Origin: Pseudonocardiales bacterium
GTDB lineage: Bacteria > Actinomycetota > Actinomycetes > Mycobacteriales > Jatrophihabitantaceae
NCBI GenBank assembly: GCA_030840415.1
Contig: JAVEEO010000250.1
Location: 1 to 9,827 of the forward strand
Direction: 5' to 3'
Length of the DNA: 9,827 nt
Shown: piece after piece, positions 1 through 5,939 of the stretch
Position numbering within the stretch: the first letter of the stretch is position 1
How the letters are laid out: each line of letters opens with the position of its first letter
The notes under the pieces: generated by a model
Databases searched by the model: none
Told to the model about the DNA's origin: nothing
What the model saw: only the letters and a program-made list of their open reading frames with translations
Translations under genes and position numbers: made by a program

Positions 1-162
1 GAAGCCGGAATGGAACACCCCGGAGTCGTGGCCGCTCTGGTGCCGGCCCGGGCCGGTGTCCTTCTCCAGCCCGGTGATCCGGGCTTCCGGTTGGGCCCGG
101 TGCAGCGCCCGGGCGGTCGCCAGGCCCACGATGCCGCCACCGATGACCGCGTAGCGCCTCAC
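1..162 (-). CDS. lhgO: L-2-hydroxyglutarate oxidase-like FAD oxidoreductase, N-terminal 54 residues (cut by the left edge)
   Basis: Only the first 54 codons are inside the window. The protein starts VRRYAVIGGGIVGLATARAL, a classic Rossmann dinucleotide-binding motif (GGGIVGL) for FAD. It continues with an acidic end of the second strand (GLEKD) and then HQSGHDSGVFHSG, which matches the conserved HQ-x-G-H-N-S-G-V-x-H segment of the LhgO/L2HGDH family of the DAO superfamily. Known family members oxidise L-2-hydroxyglutarate to 2-oxoglutarate and pass electrons to the quinone pool or to oxygen. The GTG start at 162 overlaps the TGA of the upstream subtilase-like gene (GTGA, 4 bp), which suggests translational coupling; only a G-run precedes it as a possible ribosome site. 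The rest of the gene, including the substrate-binding half, lies beyond the edge. The family call is strong, but the exact substrate is inferred from the motif. Confidence 0.82.
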   Translation of the reverse strand, partial: MRRYAVIGGGIVGLATARALHRAQPEARITGLEKDTGPGRHQSGHDSGVFHSGF

Positions 163-1427
163 CACGCCCCCCGGCGGCGACGGATGGCGAGGGTGAGCAG
201 GACGAGTGCCAGAGCCCCGAACCCCGCCGCCCCGGCAGCGGGCAGGGCGACGGCCGCGTCCAGCCGGGCCGGCCGGCTGCTGCCGACCCGGTACTCGCCG
301 AGCGGTAGGTCCGGCGCGGGCGCGACCACCGCCGGCCTCGGCGCGGACGCCCGCGCCCGGGCCAGCGCGAGCAGCGGGGCGGCGCCGTCCAGCACCGGGT
401 TCGGGCCGGCCGCCACCGCCGGGCCGGCGGCGATCGCGGCGTACGGATCGATCACCCCCACACCGTATTCGGGGTCGCGTCCCTTCGGCCCGCGGTCGGT
501 CGCGGTGGCCAGCAGCCGGCTCAGTACCTGGCGGCCGCTCTCTCGCGGGTATTTCGACCAGACCAGCGCCAGCGCCGCCGAGGTCAGGGCGGTGGCGTGC
601 GAGGTGCCCGCCCCGACGAACGCGGCGGCCGGCTCGCGGTTCAGGGTGGCGATGGTGCTGCCGGGCGCGGTCACGCTCAGGTAGCGGTGCCGGGAGGAGA
701 AGCCGGTGATCCGCAGCCGGGCATCCACCGCCCCGACCGACACCACCCCGAGGCAGACGCCGGGCTCCTCCACCGGGCTGCCCGACTGCGCCGAGTTGCC
801 GGAGGCGGCCACCACCAGGGCGCCTCTGCGGAGGGCGCGTCGCACCGCGTCCTGGATATCGGACGGGCAGGGCAGCCGGTCCTCCCCCTCGGTACGCGGG
901 CCGCCCAGGCTCATGCTGATGATCCGGGCACCGTGGCTGGCGGCGTAGTCGATCGCCGAGTAGCGCAGCTGGTAGCGCACCCGCACGGTGGCGGTGGTGT
1001 CGAGCCGGCTGCTGTCGAGCACCGAGATGCCGGTGATCGCGGCCACCCGCAGCTGCTGGCCGAGCACCACGCTGGTCAGCCAGGGGCTGTCCGGCGGGTC
1101 GTCCGACAGGGCGAGCGCGGCCGGTGCGTCACCGCCGGCCAACGCCTGGAAGAAGTCGCGGGCGACCGATTCCGGGCCGGCCCGGGCGGCGAAGCGATGC
1201 GCGGCCGTCAGGCCGAAGCCGGTTGCCAGCGCGGCGGAGAGCAGGGCGGCCAGCACCAGCCCGGCCGACCGCCGGACGCCGGTGGCGGGGCACTCGCGGT
1301 GGCACCGGGACGTGCGCGGGCAGTGGCGGAAGCCGGAAATCCGGCCGCGGCGGCGGTGTCGCCGCGCTCGACACCTCCGGGTTCGGCCGGTGCGGCGGTT
1401 CACCGGGGCTCCGCGCTCGGTGGCCAT
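159..1427 (-). CDS. Membrane-anchored subtilase-like (mycosin-type) protein lacking the usual catalytic Asp and His; apparent chimera
   Basis: The 422-residue protein starts at ATG 1427, two bases after the recR stop. Residues 1-53 are unusually Arg/Cys-rich. A membrane helix follows at 54-76, then a segment at about 85-154 (AVARDFFQALAGGD-like start, ending TTATVRVRYQL) resembling NTF2-like/MecA_N-type extracytoplasmic domains. From 156 on it reads as the second half of a peptidase S8 domain: IDYAASHGARIISMSLGG, the oxyanion Asn in AASGN (N211) and the nucleophile motif GTSHA (S276). An Ala/Pro linker leads to a C-terminal helix (about 391-414) and an RRRRGAW tail, as in type VII secretion mycosins. 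The usual D-S/T-G and HGT motifs, which should lie before residue 156, are absent; VLDSS at 136-140 is a poor Asp candidate and no His partner follows. It is an intact reading frame but probably not a standard protease, and a decayed gene is possible. The stop overlaps the lhgO start. Confidence 0.62.
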   Translation of the reverse strand: MATERGAPVNRRTGRTRRCRARRHRRRGRISGFRHCPRTSRCHRECPATGVRRSAGLVLAALLSAALATGFGLTAAHRFAARAGPESVARDFFQALAGGDAPAALALSDDPPDSPWLTSVVLGQQLRVAAITGISVLDSSRLDTTATVRVRYQLRYSAIDYAASHGARIISMSLGGPRTEGEDRLPCPSDIQDAVRRALRRGALVVAASGNSAQSGSPVEEPGVCLGVVSVGAVDARLRITGFSSRHRYLSVTAPGSTIATLNREPAAAFVGAGTSHATALTSAALALVWSKYPRESGRQVLSRLLATATDRGPKGRDPEYGVGVIDPYAAIAAGPAVAAGPNPVLDGAAPLLALARARASAPRPAVVAPAPDLPLGEYRVGSSRPARLDAAVALPAAGAAGFGALALVLLTLAIRRRRGAW

Positions 1428-1429
1428 CG

Positions 1430-2029
1430 CTACTCGACGGCGCGCCGGCCGGAGAAGGCCCGTCCCAGGGTGACCTCGTCGGCGTATTCCAGGTCGCCAC
1501 CGACCGGCAGACCGCTGGCTAGCCTGCTGACCGTCACGCCCATCGGCTTGATCAGCCGGGCCAGGTAGGTGGCGGTGGCCTCGCCCTCCAGGTTGGGGTC
1601 GGTCGCCAGGATCAGCTCGGTGACCGTGCCGTCGGACAGCCGCTGCAGCAGCTCGCGCACCCGCAGGTCGTCCGGCCCGATGCCGTCGATCGGGCTGATC
1701 GCGCCGCCGAGCACGTGATAGCGGCCCCGGAACTCCCGGGTGCGCTCCACCGCGATGACGTCCTTGGGCTCCTCGACCACGCAGATCACCGTGGGATCGC
1801 GGCGCGGGTCCCGGCAGATCCGGCACTCCTCGGTGTCGGTGACGTTGCCGCAGATCCGGCAGAACTTCACCTCGGCCTTGACTCGGCGCAGGATCGCGGC
1901 CAGCCGGTCGACGTCCACGGATTCAGCCGCCAGCAGATGGAAGGCGATCCGCTGCGCGCTCTTGGGACCGATGCCGGGCAGCCGGCCGAGCTCGTCGATC
2001 AGGTCCTGGACCGCGCCCTCGTACATCAT
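1430..2029 (-). CDS. recR: Recombination mediator protein RecR
   Basis: RecR works with RecF/RecO to load RecA onto SSB-coated gaps in recombinational repair. At 199 residues it has full family length. In order it shows the helix-hairpin-helix region ([15 protein letters not shown], 16-30), a four-cysteine zinc finger (C57, C60, C69, C72), a Toprim domain from about 81 ([17 protein letters not shown], then [16 protein letters not shown]), and the C-terminal [17 protein letters not shown] segment. Two ATG codons stand in tandem at 2029 and 2026. The usual family start is [10 protein letters not shown], so the second ATG may be the real one, with a difference of one residue. The gene follows ybaB after a 7-bp gap, the conserved ybaB-recR pairing found across bacteria. 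No strong ribosome site precedes it, so it probably relies on coupling to ybaB. Nothing in the sequence is unusual. Confidence 0.97.
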   Translation of the reverse strand: MMYEGAVQDLIDELGRLPGIGPKSAQRIAFHLLAAESVDVDRLAAILRRVKAEVKFCRICGNVTDTEECRICRDPRRDPTVICVVEEPKDVIAVERTREFRGRYHVLGGAISPIDGIGPDDLRVRELLQRLSDGTVTELILATDPNLEGEATATYLARLIKPMGVTVSRLASGLPVGGDLEYADEVTLGRAFSGRRAVE

Positions 2030-2036
2030 TGCGACA

Positions 2037-2378
2037 TCACAGGCCGGGAATCCCCAGTCCGCCGAGGCCGCCCATGCCGCCGGTCAGCGGACCCAGCTTG
2101 TCCGACGCCAGCTCGCCGGCCCGCCGGGTGGCATCGCGCACCGCGGCGACCACAAGGTCCTGCAGGGTCTCGACGTCCTCGGGATCGACGGCCTGCGGGT
2201 CGATGGTCACGGCCAGCAACTCACCGCTGCCGGTCACCGTGGCCTTGACCAGGCCGCCGCCGGCGGAGCCGTCCACCTGGGTGTCGGCCAGCTCGGCCTG
2301 GGCCTCGGCGAGCTGCTGCTGCATCTTCTGCGCCTGCTTCATGAGCTGCTGCATGTTGGGCTGGCCGCCTGGTCGCAC
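2037..2378 (-). CDS. ybaB: YbaB/EbfC family nucleoid-associated DNA-binding protein
   Basis: This is a small dimeric DNA-binding protein of 113 residues that acts in the nucleoid and is genetically linked to recR. The start [20 protein letters not shown] is the usual actinobacterial form. A long amphipathic helix (about 9-35) is followed by the beta-sheet core ([20 protein letters not shown], 40-59) and a second helix through AVRDATRRA. The tail is glycine-rich ([14 protein letters not shown]), also typical of actinobacterial members. The GTG start at 2378 is chosen because the conserved N-terminus begins there and AGAGAG lies about 4 bases upstream on the minus strand; Met9 (ATG) is a less likely alternative. 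It heads the ybaB-recR unit, with 165 bp of non-coding DNA in front of it that must hold its promoter if the membrane-protein transcript does not read through. Confidence 0.95.
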   Translation of the reverse strand: MRPGGQPNMQQLMKQAQKMQQQLAEAQAELADTQVDGSAGGGLVKATVTGSGELLAVTIDPQAVDPEDVETLQDLVVAAVRDATRRAGELASDKLGPLTGGMGGLGGLGIPGL

Positions 2379-2543
2379 GTCGCTCTCTTCTCTGCCGCAC
2401 TCGCCGGCGGCGCACCTGCTGCGACTCGCCGAATCGCGGCAAGCCTAACTCCCGGCACTGTCAGTTCCGCCGGCACGCGGCCCGTGACGGGCGTTCGAGT
2501 TGCGGCTGCGGGCAACCGCCGGCCCGGGCCTGGGCAGAAATCG
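2379..2543. other. Non-coding gap between membrane-protein stop and ybaB start, with two GC-rich hairpins
   Basis: No gene is seen in this 165-bp stretch. GCCCG-TGA-CGGGC at 2480-2492 is a perfect 5-bp stem with a 3-base loop. GTTGC (2499-2503) and GCAAC (2512-2516) form a second 5-bp stem. Neither is followed by a T-run, so they are weak candidates for a terminator behind the membrane-protein gene. On the minus strand TAGGCT (plus 2442-2447) could be a -10 element for ybaB, but no good -35 element sits 17 bp upstream. SRP RNA and tRNA genes often lie near dnaX; I looked for their conserved cores and did not find them. Confidence 0.35.
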
Positions 2544-3251
2544 CTAACCGGCCCCCTGGGCGGGCCGATCATCGGCGAGGATGCCGTGGAACTCGCCCTT
2601 GACCAGCCAGGAGACGGCAAATGCCCACACCATGACCGACTCGAGCCAGAACAGGGCATGCCAGCGGTCCGGCGCCTTCCACAAGGCGAGCAGGCACAGC
2701 AGAAGACAGCCGATGATGACCGCGCCGCAAACCCGGTAGACCCGATTGCGCAGCACCTTCTGCGGTGTCTGGACGCCCTGCGAGCGGGTGAAGAAGAACA
2801 GGCAGAAGACGGCAAGGCTGGCGAAGAGCGACACGGCGCAGCAGTAGTGCAGGATCCCGATCGCCTTCTCCGGACCCGTCGAGGGCGCGTCGCCCCGGGT
2901 CGTGGGAAAGAAGGCCACTCCCAGAGCGGCGACGCTGGCGAAGTCGCTCAAGTAGTTGTCAGCCCGGTACTTGCCGAACTCGCGGTACTCGTAGGACAGG
3001 AAGAATACCGCCAGCGCGCAGAGGCTGCCGACTAAGTAATTGCGCGAGTGGGTGTAGTAGTAGGCGCTGATGGAACCCTTCAGGTCCCAACTGGAGTCCA
3101 GCCATCCCCTGCCGACGACGACCGCGACCGGCAGGAGCAGCGCGATGACCCCGATGGCCTTGCGGAGAAAGGCGTAGGCCTCGTTGAATGCCGCTTCCGC
3201 AGCCGGCCCGGTGGCCGAGGCCACTGCGGGTTCGTCAGCCGATGTGGTCAC
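2544..3251 (-). CDS. Uncharacterised six-helix integral membrane protein, atypically low G+C
   Basis: I do not recognise this 235-residue protein. It has a soluble N-terminus of about 30 residues and six hydrophobic segments at about 32-47, 71-89, 103-116, 130-154, 171-191 and 199-219. Between the first two lies a striking GSISAYYYTHSRNYLVG stretch (59-75), and an acidic-aromatic LSYEYREF follows helix two. Helices four and five are cysteine-rich (HYCCAV, FCLFFF, VCG, GCLLLC). It ends in a short acidic tail after WLVKGEFHG. The start is GTG at 3251 with AGGGGG (plus 3256-3261) 4 bases upstream. Hand counts give about 57-62 % G+C in sampled lines, against about 77 % in a sampled dnaX line, and Leu73 is TTA (plus 3033-3035), the only in-frame TTA I found in the window. 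These features suggest later acquisition. A channel, transporter or sensor role is possible, but nothing in the sequence decides it. Confidence 0.85.
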   Translation of the reverse strand: MTTSADEPAVASATGPAAEAAFNEAYAFLRKAIGVIALLLPVAVVVGRGWLDSSWDLKGSISAYYYTHSRNYLVGSLCALAVFFLSYEYREFGKYRADNYLSDFASVAALGVAFFPTTRGDAPSTGPEKAIGILHYCCAVSLFASLAVFCLFFFTRSQGVQTPQKVLRNRVYRVCGAVIIGCLLLCLLALWKAPDRWHALFWLESVMVWAFAVSWLVKGEFHGILADDRPAQGAG

Positions 3252-3300
3252 CGGGCCCCCTGCCGAGTGCGATCGAGTCCACCGGCGTGGTGGTGCGCGG

Positions 3301-3329
3301 ACCCTACCGTTGCGGCTGTGAGAGGTACA
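3301..3329 (-). promoter_or_regulatory. Candidate promoter for the membrane-protein gene
   Basis: On the minus strand TGTACC (plus 3324-3329) and TAGGGT (plus 3301-3306) are separated by exactly 17 bp and lie about 50 bp before the GTG start. Each matches the housekeeping consensus at only three of six positions, which is common for actinobacterial promoters. The surrounding 91-bp gap contains no other feature. The decamer ACGGTAGGGT that holds the -10 is repeated exactly in front of dnaX. Confidence 0.35.
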
Positions 3330-3342
3330 GCGCTATCAGTTG

Positions 3343-3891
3343 TCAGCCCGTCCGGACGGCATCGCCGTACTGGCCTTGCAGGGTCTGGACCAGGCCGGCG
3401 CAGGCCGCCTCGATCTGGGTCAGTGCGGTCTCGAACTCGGCCTCGCCGTCGTAGTACGGATCTCCCACGTCCAGCTCGCCGGTGGCTGCCGCGACCGGAT
3501 CGTGGCCGCGCAGCAGGCTGAGCGTGGCCGCGGCGTCCGCGGGATCGTCGGCCAACCGGGCCAGCTGGCCGAGCCGGGCCAGGTGGCCGGCGTCCAGCGC
3601 GATCACCAGGTCCCGGTCGGCGAAGTCGGCGGCCTGGAACTGCCGGGCGACATGCGGCGGCACCGGGTAGCCCCGGCGCACCAAAGCCTGCCGGGCGCGC
3701 GGGTCCATGTCCTTGCCGGCGTGCCAGGGACCGGTGCCGGCGCTGTCGACGCTCACCCGGTCGGCCCAGCCGGCCTCGGCCAGCCGGGCCCGCAGCACCA
3801 CCTCGGCGCTGGGCGAGCGGCAGATGTTGCCCGTGCAGACGAAGCACACCCGGATCGGTGCGGCAGCGCTACCGGTGCCAGCCGCTGTCAC
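3343..3891 (-). CDS. Low-molecular-weight protein tyrosine phosphatase
   Basis: This is a cytoplasmic phosphatase of the LMW-PTP family, which acts on phosphotyrosine (or phosphoarginine in some members). The P-loop C-x5-R is seen as CTGNICRSPSAE, giving catalytic Cys19 and Arg25, and the general-acid Asp is in the DVGDPYYDG motif near the C-terminus. At 182 residues it is slightly longer than the usual 150-165 because about 14 Ala/Thr/Gly residues precede RVCFVCTGN. The GTG at 3891 is chosen because it overlaps the dnaX TGA (GTGA, 4 bp) and no other start lies before the P-loop. This links its translation to dnaX. A 91-bp gap separates it from the next gene. The internal region (about 110-140) is Ala-rich but keeps the family pattern. 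The cellular target is unknown. Confidence 0.93.
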   Translation of the reverse strand: MTAAGTGSAAAPIRVCFVCTGNICRSPSAEVVLRARLAEAGWADRVSVDSAGTGPWHAGKDMDPRARQALVRRGYPVPPHVARQFQAADFADRDLVIALDAGHLARLGQLARLADDPADAAATLSLLRGHDPVAAATGELDVGDPYYDGEAEFETALTQIEAACAGLVQTLQGQYGDAVRTG

Positions 3892-5924
3892 GGAGCGTCG
3901 ATCGGACGCGCGCCCAGGCTGGTCTGCAACAGCTCGATGGCGGCGGCCTCGGCGTCGCCACCGGCACGAGAACTGTGCACCTCGTCGGAGTCCTCGTCCA
4001 CCCCGTCGTTGTCGGCCGCCGGTGCCGACGGCCGGGCAGCCGGTTCGGACTTGGCCGGGCGCTCGGGTCGGGGCATCCGGGCGGCACGCGGGGCCGGCTC
4101 CGGGTCGGTGTCGGGTGGCGGCTCGTCCGGCGGCGGCGCGGCATTGACCGAACCCGCCGCGGGGTTTGCGCCGCCGGCGTCCAGACCGACCTCGATCTGC
4201 CAGCCGCCACCGACGACGGCCGCCAGCGCCTCCCGGAGCACCGCCAGGTTGCTGTCGTCGGCGATCATCTTCGCGATCGGGGCCGAGGTCGCCGCCAGCC
4301 GGATCCGGGTTCCCTCGACCGAGCCGATCGAGGCGTTGTCCAGCAGCGCCCGGGTTCGCCGGCTGCGGGACCGGACCTGGTCCAGCACGTCCGGCCACAG
4401 CCGCCGCAAACCTGCTGAATCCATGTCGCCGGCCGCGGGCGGGCTGTTGTCACCGGTCACCGGGGAAGCGCCGGCCGGATCGCCGGCGCCGGGTCGAGCA
4501 GCCCCGTCAGGCTCGGCTGGTGAAGCGGTCTTCGGCGCCGGCTCGGCCTCCGGCGCAGCGGCCTTCGGCGACTCGGCCTCGGATACTGGCTCGGCCTTCG
4601 GCGACTCCGCCTGAGGTGCCGGCTCGGCCTTGGGTGCGGGCTCGGCCTTGGGTACCGCAGCCGGCCGTACCGCGGCGGGCGGTGCTGCCGGTTCGGCGGC
4701 CGGCGCCGGGTGCTGGACGGCCGGGTCGTGCGGCCGGACCGCTGCCGGGGCGACGTGGGTAGCCATGCCCTGCCGGCGTTCCAACCGTTCCAGCCGCTGC
4801 AGCAGCGCCGCCGAGTCCGAGGAGGCGTCGGGCAGCAGCATCCGGGCCGACAGCAGCTCGAGCATCAGCCGCGGCGAGGTGGTGCCCCGCATGTCGGTCA
4901 GGGTGGTGTGGGTGATGTCGGCGAACCGGACCAGGCTGGCCAGGCCGATCCGGCGGGACTGGTCGATCATCCGGCTGGCCTGGTCACCGGCGTAGTCGAT
5001 CAGGCCCTTGTCCACGGCGTCGGGCACCGCGTCCAGCACGATCAGGTCGCGGAAGCGGTCCAGCAGGTCCGCGGCGAACCGGCGCGGGTCGTGGCCGGCC
5101 TCGACCACCCGGTCGATGGTGGCGTACACCCCGGCCGCGTCGCCGACGGCCAGCGAGTCGGTCATGTCGTCGAGCAGCGCCGAGTCGGTGACGCCCAGCA
5201 GGCCCACCGCTCGCGCATAGGTGACCCCCTCGGCGCCGGCGCCGGACAGCAGTTGGTCCAGCACCGACAGCGAGTCACGGGCCGAGCCGGCACCGGCCCG
5301 CACCACCAGCGGGAACACCGTCGGCTCGACCGTCACCTGCTCGGCCTGGCAGATCCGTTCCAGGTGTGCCCGCAGCACCGACGGCGGGATCAGCCGGAAC
5401 GGGTAGTGGTGGGTGCGCGAGCGGATCGTCTGCAGCACCTTGTCCGGCTCGGTGGTGGCGAAGATGAAGACCAGGAAGTCCGGCGGCTCCTCCACCAGCT
5501 TCAGCAGCGCGTTGAAGCCCTGGTTGGTCACCATGTGCGCTTCGTCGATGATGTAGACCTTGTAGCGGTCGCGCACCGGGGCGTAGTAGGCCCGCTCGCG
5601 CAGGTCCCGGGCATCCTCCACGCCGCCGTGGCTGGCCGCATCGATCTCGATCACGTCGATCGAACCGGGGCCGTTCGGTGCCAGCTCCACGCAGGACGAG
5701 CACACCCCGCACGGCGTCGGTGTCGGGCCCTGCTCGCAGTTCAGCGACCGGGCCAGGATCCGGGCGCTGGAGGTCTTGCCGCAGCCGCGCGGGCCGGAGA
5801 ACAGGTATGCGTGATTGATCCGGCCGGCCGACAGTGCCTGGATCAGCGGAGCCGTCACGTGCTCCTGCCCGATCACTTCGGAGAAGTCGGCCGAGCGGTA
5901 CTTTCGATACAGCGCCAATGCCAC
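3888..5924 (-). CDS. dnaX: DNA polymerase III subunit gamma/tau
   Basis: DnaX is the ATPase of the clamp loader that places the beta sliding clamp on primed DNA and ties the replisome together. The 678-residue protein shows Walker A GPRGCGKT (44-51), a four-Cys zinc site (C63, C72, C75, C78), Walker B IIDEAH (125-130), sensor 1 FATTEPDK (155-162) and the SRT arginine-finger motif (169-171; SRC in many other bacteria). Domain III follows to about 385. A Pro/Ala/Glu/Lys-rich linker with imperfect KAEPAP/PKAEP repeats spans about 390-505, then a tau-type domain (LRRLWPDVLDQVRSRSRRT onward, 506-580), an acidic disordered stretch, and the C-terminal AAIELLQTSLGARPI motif. I see no slippery A-run, so a short gamma by frameshift is not supported. 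The GTG start at 5924 gives the conserved MALALYRKYR. The gene lies 15 bp behind the DUF6986 gene and overlaps the phosphatase. Confidence 0.97.
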   Translation of the reverse strand: MALALYRKYRSADFSEVIGQEHVTAPLIQALSAGRINHAYLFSGPRGCGKTSSARILARSLNCEQGPTPTPCGVCSSCVELAPNGPGSIDVIEIDAASHGGVEDARDLRERAYYAPVRDRYKVYIIDEAHMVTNQGFNALLKLVEEPPDFLVFIFATTEPDKVLQTIRSRTHHYPFRLIPPSVLRAHLERICQAEQVTVEPTVFPLVVRAGAGSARDSLSVLDQLLSGAGAEGVTYARAVGLLGVTDSALLDDMTDSLAVGDAAGVYATIDRVVEAGHDPRRFAADLLDRFRDLIVLDAVPDAVDKGLIDYAGDQASRMIDQSRRIGLASLVRFADITHTTLTDMRGTTSPRLMLELLSARMLLPDASSDSAALLQRLERLERRQGMATHVAPAAVRPHDPAVQHPAPAAEPAAPPAAVRPAAVPKAEPAPKAEPAPQAESPKAEPVSEAESPKAAAPEAEPAPKTASPAEPDGAARPGAGDPAGASPVTGDNSPPAAGDMDSAGLRRLWPDVLDQVRSRSRRTRALLDNASIGSVEGTRIRLAATSAPIAKMIADDSNLAVLREALAAVVGGGWQIEVGLDAGGANPAAGSVNAAPPPDEPPPDTDPEPAPRAARMPRPERPAKSEPAARPSAPAADNDGVDEDSDEVHSSRAGGDAEAAAIELLQTSLGARPIDAP
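4515..4667 (-). repeat. Imperfect KAEPAP-type repeats in the dnaX linker
   Basis: Codons 420-470 of dnaX encode imperfect copies of a Lys/Ala/Glu/Pro unit (PKAEPA, PKAEPAP, SPKAEPV, SPKAAAP, PEAEPAP). At DNA level the motif GGCTCGGCCTTGGG recurs on the plus strand near 4621-4651. Such low-complexity linkers are usual in actinobacterial tau, and their length tends to vary between strains by repeat slippage (inference). They join the ATPase part to the tau-specific domain. Confidence 0.7.
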
Positions 5925-5936
5925 CGGGCAACCCTA
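5925..5936 (-). promoter_or_regulatory. Candidate leaderless promoter (-10) at the dnaX start
   Basis: On the minus strand TAGGGT (plus 5931-5936) is followed by six bases and then the GTG start codon. This is the spacing at which transcription would begin on the first base of the start codon. The same bases could instead serve as a weak ribosome site (AGGG, 7 bases before GTG). No good -35 element is visible 17-18 bp upstream (AACCGG or GAACCG). The element lies directly behind the TGA of the DUF6986 gene. Confidence 0.35.
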
Positions 5937-5939
5937 CCG

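Noticed and set aside
1428..1826. Upstream 133-codon extension of the subtilase-like reading frame.
   Set aside because: It lies entirely inside recR in another frame and has shadow-like composition. ATG 1427, just after the recR stop, is a natural start.
2379..2543. SRP RNA or tRNA gene near dnaX/ybaB.
   Set aside because: The conserved SRP loop core (GGTCAGG...GGAAGGAAGCAGC type) and tRNA T-loop patterns are absent on both strands here and in the 3252-3342 gap.
3888..5924. Programmed frameshift in dnaX producing a short gamma form.
   Set aside because: No A-rich slippery heptamer is visible in the Pro/Ala-rich linker region; the single long tau-type product is the simplest reading.
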